64,000 nucleotides of DNA from Spirosoma sp. (GTDB lineage Bacteria; Bacteroidota; Bacteroidia; Cytophagales; Spirosomataceae): contig NZ_JAPLET010000022.1 in the NCBI RefSeq assembly GCF_026391055.1, positions 711,648 through 775,647 on the forward strand, given 5' to 3'. Shown piece after piece: positions 57,116 to 64,000 of this stretch (position 1 is its first letter; each line of letters begins with the position of its first letter). The position numbers and the translations under genes are program-made. The notes under the pieces are model-generated. The model worked only from the letters and a program-made list of their open reading frames with translations, ran no database searches and was not told the DNA's origin.

Positions 57116-58667
57116 GGAGGCCATTATTACGCTGAACCCCAAGCAGCTGCTGTTTCACCAGACTGTCACCAGCAACCAAGCTGATTTCTTCAAAGACAGT
57201 AAAGCTTATCAGGGCGGATTCCGGGCCACGTTTCAGGGTGGCCGGGGAAGTGGCAAATCCCGCACGTTAATTCATCTACTAGCTGAATCAGCCTTCCAGT
57301 TGCCACGGGCCAAAGCCGGTTTGGCCGGTTTGACCTTTCGCCAGGTGCAGGATATTATCCTGAGCCAGAGCAGCGCTGTTTTTGAAGAACACGGCCTAAC
57401 CGAATACAACTCTAAAACAGGGGTAGGTCAGTACGTGATCAACCGGCGACCGCCGGATCACTGGCGGTCGGCGCTGAACACGGTAAGGACCTACGATAAC
57501 TGCCTTGTTTTCGCGAATGGCTATACCGTGCAGTTTATTTCAGCTGACCGCCCCGAAACCATTCGCGGTGCCAATTTTGACCAATTGTACATCGACGAAT
57601 CGGCTACGATTAAAGAAGACTTTTATAACCGGGTATTACGGCCAACCGTCAGGGCTAACAAATCGATTTATAAAGACCCCCGCCCGGGCCGCAAGGGGCT
57701 AAATCACCCGCTACACTGGCTAATCGCTGATTTCACCTCGGTGCCGACTACGCCCCAAGGTAACTGGGTATTCAAAACAGAGGAGCTGCAAAAAGAGAAA
57801 CCCGAACGGTACTATTTTCAGCAGGCCACCGCTTACGATAATCTGGATTTTCTTCCTGGTTCGTTCATCGATGACCAGCGCGAATCCTGTGGCGATGAGC
57901 TGACCTTCAACATGGAGATCCTGAATCAGCGTCTAAGCAAGATCGCCAATGGATTCTACCACAGTCTGGATGCCAATCGGCACACCTACAGTCAGGGTTT
58001 CGGCTATCAATACGATGATGAAAAGCGGCTTTATGTATCCGAGCGAACCGATTACGATACGAATAAAGCCCTTGATTCCAGTTGGGATTTTAACGCTGAA
58101 TTCACCTCAATGCTGGTGGGTCAGGAGGCCCATGCTGAATATAGGTTCATTGACGTGCTGTTTGTCAAGACCGCTACCGAAACCCTTGTGGAGAAGCTGG
58201 CCACTGAATTTGTGGCCAAATACAAGGACCACAAAAAGAAGGTTCTTCACGTGTATGGCGATAATGGGGCTAATAAAAAGGACCCTGGCCGAACACGCAC
58301 CTACTTTCAAATCATTAAGGATACCCTTAAAAAGGCAGGCTGGACAATCGTTGATCAGGTTCAAACGTCTTATCCCCCCTACCCAATTCGTTACCGCATA
58401 ATTAACACCCTACTTCAAGAGACAAACAAGCGGTTGCCTGTTATTCGTATCAATGAGACAACCTGCAAAGCTTTGCTCATTGCACTTCAGTCTGCGCCTG
58501 TCGATGGCTCGACCTATGAGAAGATCAAGAAGTCGGAAAGCAACAAAAAGTTGCCTCAGGAATATGCCACTCACTTGACCGACTGCTTCGACTATCTTCT
58601 ATTTAAGAAGTTCGGCCAATACGTTACCAGCGGCCACGGGCGCTCGGGCGGCATCGTCGTTCGCTAA
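57108..58667 (+). CDS. terL: Terminase large subunit
   Basis: A 519-residue packaging motor starting at GTG. Walker A 'QGGRGSGKSRTL' at residues 43-54, adenine-binding Gln region near 70-90, Walker B 'DQLYIDESATIKE' near 158-170, and the RNase H-like nuclease with 'SSWDFNAEFTSMLVGQE' near 325 and 'HVYGDNGANKKDPGRT' near 380. Both the ATPase and nuclease acidic residues are present. It closes the terS overlap and is followed by a GC-rich gap without genes. Confidence 0.95.
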   Translation: MSKEAIITLNPKQLLFHQTVTSNQADFFKDSKAYQGGFRATFQGGRGSGKSRTLIHLLAESAFQLPRAKAGLAGLTFRQVQDIILSQSSAVFEEHGLTEYNSKTGVGQYVINRRPPDHWRSALNTVRTYDNCLVFANGYTVQFISADRPETIRGANFDQLYIDESATIKEDFYNRVLRPTVRANKSIYKDPRPGRKGLNHPLHWLIADFTSVPTTPQGNWVFKTEELQKEKPERYYFQQATAYDNLDFLPGSFIDDQRESCGDELTFNMEILNQRLSKIANGFYHSLDANRHTYSQGFGYQYDDEKRLYVSERTDYDTNKALDSSWDFNAEFTSMLVGQEAHAEYRFIDVLFVKTATETLVEKLATEFVAKYKDHKKKVLHVYGDNGANKKDPGRTRTYFQIIKDTLKKAGWTIVDQVQTSYPPYPIRYRIINTLLQETNKRLPVIRINETTCKALLIALQSAPVDGSTYEKIKKSESNKKLPQEYATHLTDCFDYLLFKKFGQYVTSGHGRSGGIVVR

Positions 58668-58995
58668 GTCAATTAGTTTCTTTGGGTTTACAAATCGGCT
58701 TCGCGCCTGGTCGGCCCGGCCACCTGCGCGGAGCCGAGCCCACGAGCGCACGCGAAAAGGCTCGGCATATATTCATTTTTTCGGATTGGCGGTCGCCAGT
58801 TTCGATAGAGCGTGGGCGATCAGCTTCGAGTCAACCGGAAAATTCGCCCCCTATTTCGGGCTTATTGGCCTGACGTTCAGCCGGTCGATTCCCATGCAGA
58901 CCGGAAAAACCCCGGAATCGACCCGGTTTAAGTTTCGTCCTACCAGCTGGGTGTCAATCTAGCGAACATTGTCCCATCAAAACGGGGCAATCTCC
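58668..58995. other. GC-rich structured gap between terL and the portal group
   Basis: About 330 bases without a credible frame. It contains perfect stems GCCGAGCC/GGCTCGGC (58733-58740 with 58759-58766) and GGTCGATTCC/GGAATCGACC (58883-58892 with 58914-58923). GC content is visibly higher than in the flanking genes over 58690-58760. It may encode a noncoding RNA or hold the packaging (cos/pac) site. Confidence 0.45.
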
Positions 58996-59286
58996 ATGAT
59001 TTATCTCTCACAAGTGCTGGCTGAATACCGAGCCAGTGGGCTATCGGGCCGCTCGCCGTACTTCGATCTGACCTACCGCAAAGCGGATGGCAGTTTCGGT
59101 AGTAAAACCAGCGTTTGTCGCCGGGCGGGACTTAATCCGGGTGGCAAAAAAGACCTCGCCAGTATCGTCCACGAAAACCGGCAGGCCGGTAAGCTGCACC
59201 TGGTCGATTCGAGTGGACACCAATTTGAGTTGCACATCCCGCTGCTGGAAAAATTCAACGGCAAAACAATCGACCACCGCTTTTAA
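58996..59286 (+). CDS. Small phage protein, 96 residues
   Basis: 'MIYLSQVLAEYRASGLSGRSPYFDLTYRKADGSFGSKTSVCRRAG', a beta-rich basic protein. It ends one base before the portal start. No family recognised; small genes just before portal can encode head completion or packaging factors. Confidence 0.6.
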   Translation: MIYLSQVLAEYRASGLSGRSPYFDLTYRKADGSFGSKTSVCRRAGLNPGGKKDLASIVHENRQAGKLHLVDSSGHQFELHIPLLEKFNGKTIDHRF

Positions 59287-59287
59287 C

Positions 59288-60628
59288 ATGAGTAAATTTA
59301 AAAATGGGCCGATGGTTCTGAGTCATGCCGGTCCATCGGCCACGGCCATCAACACGGCCGATCAACAGGATGGCAATTCTGCCAAAGGCACCATCAAACG
59401 CACCGTATCGGGCACATCGTACAAAATCTATCCCTGGGGCACCAATAACAAGCTGCCTAATGAGATGGTCGATTTATACCGCTCCAATGGCGACGTAATG
59501 AACCTGGTCCAGACGCGCGCTGACTTTTTGTTCGGGGCCGGTTGTGGTTGGTTTCGTCATCGGTACGAAGGAAAAACCCTGATCCGCGAGCCCTATACCG
59601 ATAACAAGGTCAAAGATTTTGAAATAGCCAACGACGTGCAGGAACTGGTCAACACGCAGCTGACGTACCTGGTCGAAACGGGTAATGCGTTCGTCAACCA
59701 GAGCCGGGAGAAAGGAAAATCCGGTCAGTTGGTGCTGTCGATGCGGGATTCGCTGACGGTGCGGGCCGTGGTGGCTACCAAAGGGTACGTCGATACATGG
59801 CTGTTGGCCCCTGACTGGAGCCAGCCAAAGGCGGGCAACATTGTGGCCGTGCCCAGTTTAACGCTCGACACGAGAGATGATGCCCCCGAAACGCTCTACC
59901 AGATCAAGCGCAAGCAGTCCGGGCAGTTCTACTACGGTTTTGCTATCTGGTGGGCGGCTGCCGAGTGGATTCGCCTGGCCAACCGGGTGCCGGCATTCCA
60001 CAACACGGGCCTCGATACCGAGTATAACGCCAGCCGAATCTGCCGGGTGGCCGAAGACTACATCAACAAGTTTGGGGGAGACACGGACGAAACGCGTGAT
60101 GCCTTCCGGGAGAAGTTTTACCAAAGCGTAGATGGCCTGCTGTTTGGTGGGGAAGGTACACGACGGGTGATCTTCGATGAATGCGCGATTGGCCCCGAAG
60201 GCAAAATGGTGCCCTACATCGAGTTCGAGGACATCAAAACGCAGCTCACCGGCAAGGAATACACCGAACTCTACCAGATGGCTGTGACCGCATTCGCCAA
60301 TGCGTCAGGCATTCTGAGTGGCCTGGCTGGCGTGAGTGATGGTAAAACGCTCGGTGGTTCAGGCTCTGAACTGCGCGTATCTGCCGAATACCAGCAGTTT
60401 TACCGTACTCCCCGTGACCGTCAGGCGGTCGAAAGCTACTGGAATCGCCAGATCAAACCGCAGATCGGCTTGCCCGATGATGTGTATTTCGGCTTCAACA
60501 ACATTTTACTGGAAACGCTCGACAAAGAGAAATCCGGCTCCTCACAGAAATCAACCGGCTCGGGTGGCGCAGCCAGCGACACCAAAGAAACGGGCAAAGA
60601 GACCACCACTGAAACGAAAAAGAAATGA
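59288..60628 (+). CDS. Portal protein
   Basis: A 446-residue protein using the ATG at 59288. 'YPWGTNNKLPNEMVDLYRSNGDVMNLVQTRADFLFGAG' is typical of the portal wing/stem start, 'ANDVQELVNTQLTYLVETGNAFVNQ' is the clip region helix, and the C-terminus is Lys/Thr/Ser-rich and disordered. It forms the dodecameric DNA entry ring. The open frame begins at 59087 but overlaps the previous gene in another frame, so that extension is rejected. Its stop overlaps the next ATG (ATGA). Confidence 0.82.
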   Translation: MSKFKNGPMVLSHAGPSATAINTADQQDGNSAKGTIKRTVSGTSYKIYPWGTNNKLPNEMVDLYRSNGDVMNLVQTRADFLFGAGCGWFRHRYEGKTLIREPYTDNKVKDFEIANDVQELVNTQLTYLVETGNAFVNQSREKGKSGQLVLSMRDSLTVRAVVATKGYVDTWLLAPDWSQPKAGNIVAVPSLTLDTRDDAPETLYQIKRKQSGQFYYGFAIWWAAAEWIRLANRVPAFHNTGLDTEYNASRICRVAEDYINKFGGDTDETRDAFREKFYQSVDGLLFGGEGTRRVIFDECAIGPEGKMVPYIEFEDIKTQLTGKEYTELYQMAVTAFANASGILSGLAGVSDGKTLGGSGSELRVSAEYQQFYRTPRDRQAVESYWNRQIKPQIGLPDDVYFGFNNILLETLDKEKSGSSQKSTGSGGAASDTKETGKETTTETKKK

Positions 60629-61626
60629 TCATTTCTACGATTGATCAATTAAGAGTCCATCTGGGCAGGGCAATCAACAGTGCCTCGACGCTGGAATTCA
60701 TAGTGCCTTACATTCAGCTGGCGCAGGATGAATTCATTCTGACGGCTATCGGGCCACAGATGCTGGCCGAACTCGACAGCCAGGCCAACAGCACTGATCC
60801 GGATGCGCTTACGCCTGTTAACCGGGGACTGCTGCAGCTGGTGCAGCGCGCGCTGGCCTTCTACACCTACCAGAAGTATTTGCCTTATAGCCTGGGCAAT
60901 GATGGCGATAAGGGCTTGCAGGAGCAGGGTACCGACAATTCCAAGCCGGTGCGCATGGGCGTTTTGGATGTGCGCCGTCGGGAAACGGCTGAGAATGCCG
61001 CTAAAGCGCTGGAATCGGTTCTACTGCACCTGTTTTCCTTTCCCGACAAATACCCCACCTGGAGCAATTCACCGGCCTACAAATCCACCCGTGGTCTGTT
61101 TATCACCTCAGGAACAGAGCTAACCCAGTACGTGCCTCAGGCCGCAGGCAGCTACCGGTTGTTTGTCTCGCTCAAACCCTTTTTGAGTAAAGTCGAACGA
61201 ACGGATCTGTTGCCCCTGCTGGGTAAGGACCAGTACGATGCGCTCAAGCAATCGCTGATCAGTAGTGACCAGCCCAGTGGCGCCACGCTGTACCTGCTGG
61301 AGAAAGCCCGTCAGGCCGTGGCCAGCGTGGCCTACGCCCACGCCCTGTATCACCTGAACGTAGTACAAACCCCCGGTGGACAGTTGCGCGTGCTGTCGGA
61401 CTTTGACGGCATCTACAACCAGAAAGCGGTCACGGGTCACGACCTATCGGAGGCTCAGCGCCTGGCTGATGGCGAAGCCGCTGCCAGTCTGAACACGCTC
61501 AAATCGTTTCTCAACGCCCACGCCGACGATTATCCCCTGTACAAAAACAGTGATCGCTACCAGGCGAAGGGCCCCAACGAATTCCCCGATAATTCAGCTT
61601 ACCGAAGCGTCTTCCGGATGCGTTAA
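60625..61626 (+). CDS. Head-tail connector-type protein (DUF6712-like)
   Basis: A 333-residue protein: 'MIISTIDQLRVHLGRAINSASTLEFIVPYIQLAQDEFILTAIGPQML' (in part), then a duplicate of the same fold near 175 ('YRLFVSLKPFLSKVERTDLLPLLGKDQYDALK'). Two copies of a DUF6712-like helical repeat are visible. Its position after portal, and overlap with the portal stop, support a connector or adaptor role. Confidence 0.72.
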   Translation: MIISTIDQLRVHLGRAINSASTLEFIVPYIQLAQDEFILTAIGPQMLAELDSQANSTDPDALTPVNRGLLQLVQRALAFYTYQKYLPYSLGNDGDKGLQEQGTDNSKPVRMGVLDVRRRETAENAAKALESVLLHLFSFPDKYPTWSNSPAYKSTRGLFITSGTELTQYVPQAAGSYRLFVSLKPFLSKVERTDLLPLLGKDQYDALKQSLISSDQPSGATLYLLEKARQAVASVAYAHALYHLNVVQTPGGQLRVLSDFDGIYNQKAVTGHDLSEAQRLADGEAAASLNTLKSFLNAHADDYPLYKNSDRYQAKGPNEFPDNSAYRSVFRMR

Positions 61627-61638
61627 TCCTGATTTTTT

Positions 61639-62445
61639 ATGAAACCTACCGATAAAACGAACATGACCGTACGACAAGAACAGCCCCGTAACTCCTTCCG
61701 GGAAGTCCATCTCAACGATGCTTCACAGCCCCAGGGGCCTGATGCCAACACGTTGGCGCAGGAAGTAGATGCCGAAGAAACCGAAGTGAATGCTGTACAG
61801 GAGGCCCTGGAGCTACGTAAACAGGAGATTGCCACCAAGAAGGCAAACCTCGCTGAGACCCTCCGCAACCAAAAGCTGGAGAAACGCACCGCTAGGCTCG
61901 CTGATGCGGCCGACTACCGGGAAATTGCCCGGACCAGCACCGATCCGGAGCGGGCGAAAGAGTTCCTGCGGCAGGCCAAAGCCGCTGAACTGGAGGCTAC
62001 CCAGCTGGGGGCTGAACTGAATCTGAACGAGCCAGCCCCTGTGGAAACACAAGAACGTAAACCACTCCGGGTGCTGTCCACCAACAAAGCCATTGGCTGG
62101 ATGGTGGGTCTGTTCGTCTTCTTCGTGCTGCTCTCCTATATTTTCGGTGCCCCCCTGAGTGCCGATCCGATGAATGCCATAGGCCAGTCGATGATTAAAA
62201 ATGCGCCGGTGCGCGCCCTGCTGAGCTTCACGCTCACCTTCCTGACGGTCCTGGTAGCCGTCTTCCTGATCCGCGTTTGTTTTCCCCAAATTTATCGAAT
62301 ATGGCACAATCAAATCGACTCCGAGCGAACGCTGGAGCAGTTACTTCAAGAAGCGCCCGCCTGGGCTGTATTGGGCTCCTTATTGGCCTTATTCTACATG
62401 TTCATGCAGCTTTTTGCCAGTTTCTACCAGGCTCTGTACGCGTAG
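61639..62445 (+). CDS. Coiled-coil membrane protein in the lysis region
   Basis: A 268-residue protein: a long charged coiled coil (residues ~35-130, 'EALELRKQEIATKKANLAETLRNQKLEKRTARLADAADY' in outline) and then three membrane segments ('AIGWMVGLFVFFVLLSYIFG', 'LLSFTLTFLTVLVAVFLI', 'WAVLGSLLALFYMFMQLFAS'). Three helices next to a peptidoglycan hydrolase suggest a holin, but the large coiled N-terminus is unusual. Its last 145 bases overlap the hydrolase gene in another frame. Confidence 0.65.
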   Translation: MKPTDKTNMTVRQEQPRNSFREVHLNDASQPQGPDANTLAQEVDAEETEVNAVQEALELRKQEIATKKANLAETLRNQKLEKRTARLADAADYREIARTSTDPERAKEFLRQAKAAELEATQLGAELNLNEPAPVETQERKPLRVLSTNKAIGWMVGLFVFFVLLSYIFGAPLSADPMNAIGQSMIKNAPVRALLSFTLTFLTVLVAVFLIRVCFPQIYRIWHNQIDSERTLEQLLQEAPAWAVLGSLLALFYMFMQLFASFYQALYA

Positions 62446-62948
62446 CGACGCCCGGCCTAGATTCCCTGAACCGAAAGCGGGTCTGTCTGCTGGAAACTGC
62501 CGCCAGTCAGGCCCATGTCAAGGAAAAAAGTAACCGGAATGATCATCCGCAGATCGATGCCTATTTCCGGGCCATCGGCTGGGCGCATCCGGAGCGGCTT
62601 GGCGCGGGTGCCAAGCCCTGGTGCGGGGCCTTCGTGGGTTGGGTGTTGAAACAATGCGGGGTACCCACACCCAAGGGTGCCAACCTGGCTGCGGTGGCCA
62701 GCTACAACGCCATGAAGAAACTACGGCTGCCAGCGGGTTCCCACGCAATTCCGGGCGACGTGGTGACCTACCGGACCTGGAGCCACGTCGAATTTGTCAA
62801 CTCGTGGCCACTCGACCCGCGCATCCGGATTTTTTACGCCAGTGGCGGCAACACCACGGCGGGTAACAATGTGCAAGGGGTGTATATCAATATTCCCCGG
62901 CCCAAACAATACGTGCGCAACATTGTGCGCTTTGTCCCCGAAACATGA
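62301..62948 (+). CDS. Peptidoglycan hydrolase (CHAP/NlpC-like) with a signal sequence
   Basis: A 215-residue protein using the ATG at 62301. A signal or signal-arrest segment ('LGCIGLLIGLILHVHAAFCQ') is followed by a cysteine-peptidase/amidase domain: 'GAKPWCGAFVGWVLKQCG' (Cys108), 'AIPGDVVTYRTWSHVEFV' (His162). This is the phage endolysin, exported by the Sec pathway. The first 145 bases lie inside the upstream membrane-protein gene, and the stop overlaps the following ATG. Confidence 0.8.
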   Translation: MAQSNRLRANAGAVTSRSARLGCIGLLIGLILHVHAAFCQFLPGSVRVATPGLDSLNRKRVCLLETAASQAHVKEKSNRNDHPQIDAYFRAIGWAHPERLGAGAKPWCGAFVGWVLKQCGVPTPKGANLAAVASYNAMKKLRLPAGSHAIPGDVVTYRTWSHVEFVNSWPLDPRIRIFYASGGNTTAGNNVQGVYINIPRPKQYVRNIVRFVPET

Positions 62949-63940
62949 TGAAAAGAACGTTTAATCTACCCGCCTGGCTGTTTGGGCTGGCCGTTTTAGC
63001 CCAGCTGCTGCTGGCGGGTCTGTGTACCAAAGTGCTCTGGTCGAATCACCAGCCCAAAGGCTGGAGCCTGGATTCGGCCACCTTTTACAAAACCCAATTT
63101 GAACAGGGTAAACTCAATCTTAATCTGTATATCCAGCAACAAAGTCATGAGGAACGTTTACGTAAACTGGATAAAAAACGGCTCACCCGCTTTCGCCAGA
63201 TTGATACTATGTCTGTGCCTGCTCTCCAGTCTGAATTCGACCGCCTGTACAATCGACTCCCTGAAGATCCTCGATCCCAAGCCGATTCGACTCACCGCAA
63301 ACGGAGCCCGTCAGGTGTTAAAAGACAAAGCCAGCCTGATCATGCTCCAGGGCGTAGTAGCAAGCCAGGACACGCTGTTGAGCCAACTCCAGAAGGCGGT
63401 GAGCAGTCAGCAAAAAACGGTGAAGACACTGAACGAATCCCGTCAGGCCGTCATCGACTCAGCCAGGCAGCTGCAAACCAATCTGGACAAAAAATCGCGC
63501 AAACTGCGAGCCGCCCGGCTGGAGAACTGGCTGGTTCGGGGGGCAGCCGCACTTTATCTGGCGCTCAAACTAATCTAACCTACTGGCGACTGATCCGGGG
63601 CATGGGCTATACTTATCCTGATATTGCCTTCGCCATTTCGGCGGTTGAAACCGGCTACTGGTGGACGCAACCGCCTGGTTTCAACCTGTTCGGCATGAAA
63701 AAAAATCCGCGCGGGTTCTACGCCAGCCTTTCAAAGGATGGGTACTGTCGGTATACATCTGAATCGGCCTCACTGGCTGATTACGGAGCGTATGAACGGC
63801 AGGTGATCGCCAAATACAACCTGGTCTCCAGAGCCGCTTATCTGGGCCATATCCACCGCAGGTTTTGTCCTACTGCCAGCTACCGGGTCAAACTAGCTTT
63901 GGCTTTTCAAACGCTGGCTACCATTCGGTCACTCACCTAA
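62945..63940 (+). CDS. Membrane-anchored protein fused to a glucosaminidase-like domain
   Basis: A 331-residue open frame. Residues 1-33 are a membrane anchor (MMKRTFNLPAWLFGLAVLAQ then LLLAGLC); residues ~45-105 are a coiled segment like an inner spanin; residues ~105-200 are low-complexity (Ser, Pro, Gly, Arg); from ~210 a glucosaminidase/lysozyme-like domain appears with 'IAFAISAVETGYWW' (catalytic Glu) and 'FNLFGMKKNPRGFY'. The low-complexity linker is exactly where another frame encodes a second protein, so this may be two genes joined, with a second start near 63602. Confidence 0.65.
   Translation: MMKRTFNLPAWLFGLAVLAQLLLAGLCTKVLWSNHQPKGWSLDSATFYKTQFEQGKLNLNLYIQQQSHEERLRKLDKKRLTRFRQIDTMSVPALQSEFDRLYNRLPEDPRSQADSTHRKRSPSGVKRQSQPDHAPGRSSKPGHAVEPTPEGGEQSAKNGEDTERIPSGRHRLSQAAANQSGQKIAQTASRPAGELAGSGGSRTLSGAQTNLTYWRLIRGMGYTYPDIAFAISAVETGYWWTQPPGFNLFGMKKNPRGFYASLSKDGYCRYTSESASLADYGAYERQVIAKYNLVSRAAYLGHIHRRFCPTASYRVKLALAFQTLATIRSLT
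63147..63578 (+). CDS. Nested coiled-coil protein in the lysis cassette
   Basis: A 143-residue frame wholly inside the previous gene, one frame over. It has a signal-like start ('LILCLCLLSSLNSTAC'), a coiled coil ('MLQGVVASQDTLLSQLQKAV', 'ESRQAVIDSARQLQTNLDKK') and a C-terminal hydrophobic helix 'WLVRGAAALYLALKLI'. In the overlapping region this frame is much more protein-like than the outer frame's Ser/Pro/Gly linker. The layout recalls Rz/Rz1 spanin pairs, where one gene lies inside the other, but a lipobox is weak. Confidence 0.68.
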   Translation: MRNVYVNWIKNGSPAFARLILCLCLLSSLNSTACTIDSLKILDPKPIRLTANGARQVLKDKASLIMLQGVVASQDTLLSQLQKAVSSQQKTVKTLNESRQAVIDSARQLQTNLDKKSRKLRAARLENWLVRGAAALYLALKLI

Positions 63941-63952
63941 AATCTTTTTGTT

Positions 63953-64000
63953 ATGTTCAGTTTTGCGATCGCGGTTGAAGCCGTCAAACAAGGTAAACGA
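63953..64000 (+). CDS. Start of a DUF2829/Tad2-like protein (cut by window edge)
   Basis: Only 16 residues are present: MFSFAIAVEAVKQGKR. This matches the N-terminus of DUF2829 proteins (F-x-x-A-hydrophobic-E-A-hydrophobic-K-x-G-K-R), some of which (Tad2) counter the Thoeris defence by sequestering its signal molecule. With so little sequence the call is tentative. It follows the lysis genes on the same strand. Confidence 0.4.
   Translation, partial: MFSFAIAVEAVKQGKR

Larger units (their letters stand above)
34600..64000. mobile_element. Prophage, left end and structural region (continues past the window)
   Basis: From the HTH regulator at 34944 to the right edge, genes are phage-like: small early ORFans, a receptor-binding fibre, S49 prohead protease, scaffold, major capsid, terminase small and large subunits, portal, connector and lysis genes. 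The size and terminase suggest a tailed phage. No integrase, replication helicase or tail tube/tape measure is seen in the window. The left boundary is approximate. Confidence 0.9.

Noticed and set aside
58682-58873. 63-residue frame after terL
   Set aside because: TTG start, Arg/Pro/Ser-rich, no motif; the region is better explained as structured noncoding DNA.
59087-59287. N-terminal extension of the portal gene
   Set aside because: It overlaps the upstream 96-residue gene in another frame and reads as Arg/Ser/Thr-rich nonsense; the ATG at 59288 gives the portal-like start.
1-64000. CRISPR array or cas genes
   Set aside because: No regularly spaced direct repeats with unique spacers were found; the TGTACA array and GCATCAC pair are too short and close.
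1-64000. Insertion sequence elements
   Set aside because: No transposase-like protein is encoded in the window; the inverted repeats seen are short, intergenic and lack an enclosed gene.

Overview
The window reads as Bacteroidota chromosome, most likely a Cytophagales member close to Spirosoma. This is inferred from the protein repertoire (a 904-residue ParC-type GyrA/ParC, Wzi capsule protein, DUF4105/Lnb-like protein, AXE1 esterase, DUF937, stand-alone BLUF), from weak or absent Shine-Dalgarno sequences, and from long intergenic inverted repeats. The assignment to genus is a guess; the phylum is well supported.

Bases 1 to about 34.4 kb are host chromosome. From 1 to 12 kb the region is accessory and loosely packed: a PAS sensor cut by the left edge, an acyltransferase, small lipoproteins, a BLUF photoreceptor, YidD, an SGNH lipoprotein, a glycosyltransferase-like protein and a LytTR regulator, separated by long gaps without genes. 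From 12.9 to 34.4 kb it is dense and mostly core: dnaK, a DUF2568 membrane protein, DUF937, a nuclease A inhibitor homologue, the translation block thrS-infC-rpmI-rplT, a TPR lipoprotein coupled to a class I rRNA-type methyltransferase, EVE and DinB proteins, Wzi, SanA/YdcF, parC, a D-2-hydroxyacid dehydrogenase, an AXE1 esterase, a DUF4105 protein overlapping the rsmI region, and a short pterin dehydratase.

From about 34.9 kb to the right edge lies a prophage that continues beyond the window; no integrase or transposase is visible. A leftward HTH regulator faces a palindrome-rich operator region and a rightward series of small early ORFans (35.6-41.8 kb). This early part also holds a tRNA-like RNA gene with a 40-nt anticodon loop and a fourfold TGTACA array. 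Structural genes follow in an unusual order: receptor-binding fibre with an SGNH esterase domain, S49 prohead protease, scaffold and capsid (42-50 kb); then a block of DNA-transaction genes (51-56 kb); then terminase, portal, connector and lysis genes (56.6-64 kb).

The 51-56 kb block is the most interesting part. It combines a ParB/Srx-like protein with a TET-associated-type glycosyltransferase (a plausible DNA base hypermodification pair), a methyltransferase fold that lacks the NPPY motif but ends in a sliding-clamp-binding motif, a small protein with the same kind of tail, a stand-alone RarA/MgsA C-terminal domain whose N-terminus is in another frame, and an AbiGi-like abortive infection gene on the opposite strand. 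Other candidates for new biology are a branched (three-way junction) RNA at 50.1 kb, a GC-rich structured gap after terL, and a lysis cassette with a gene nested inside another frame. The last 48 bases begin a DUF2829/Tad2-like gene.
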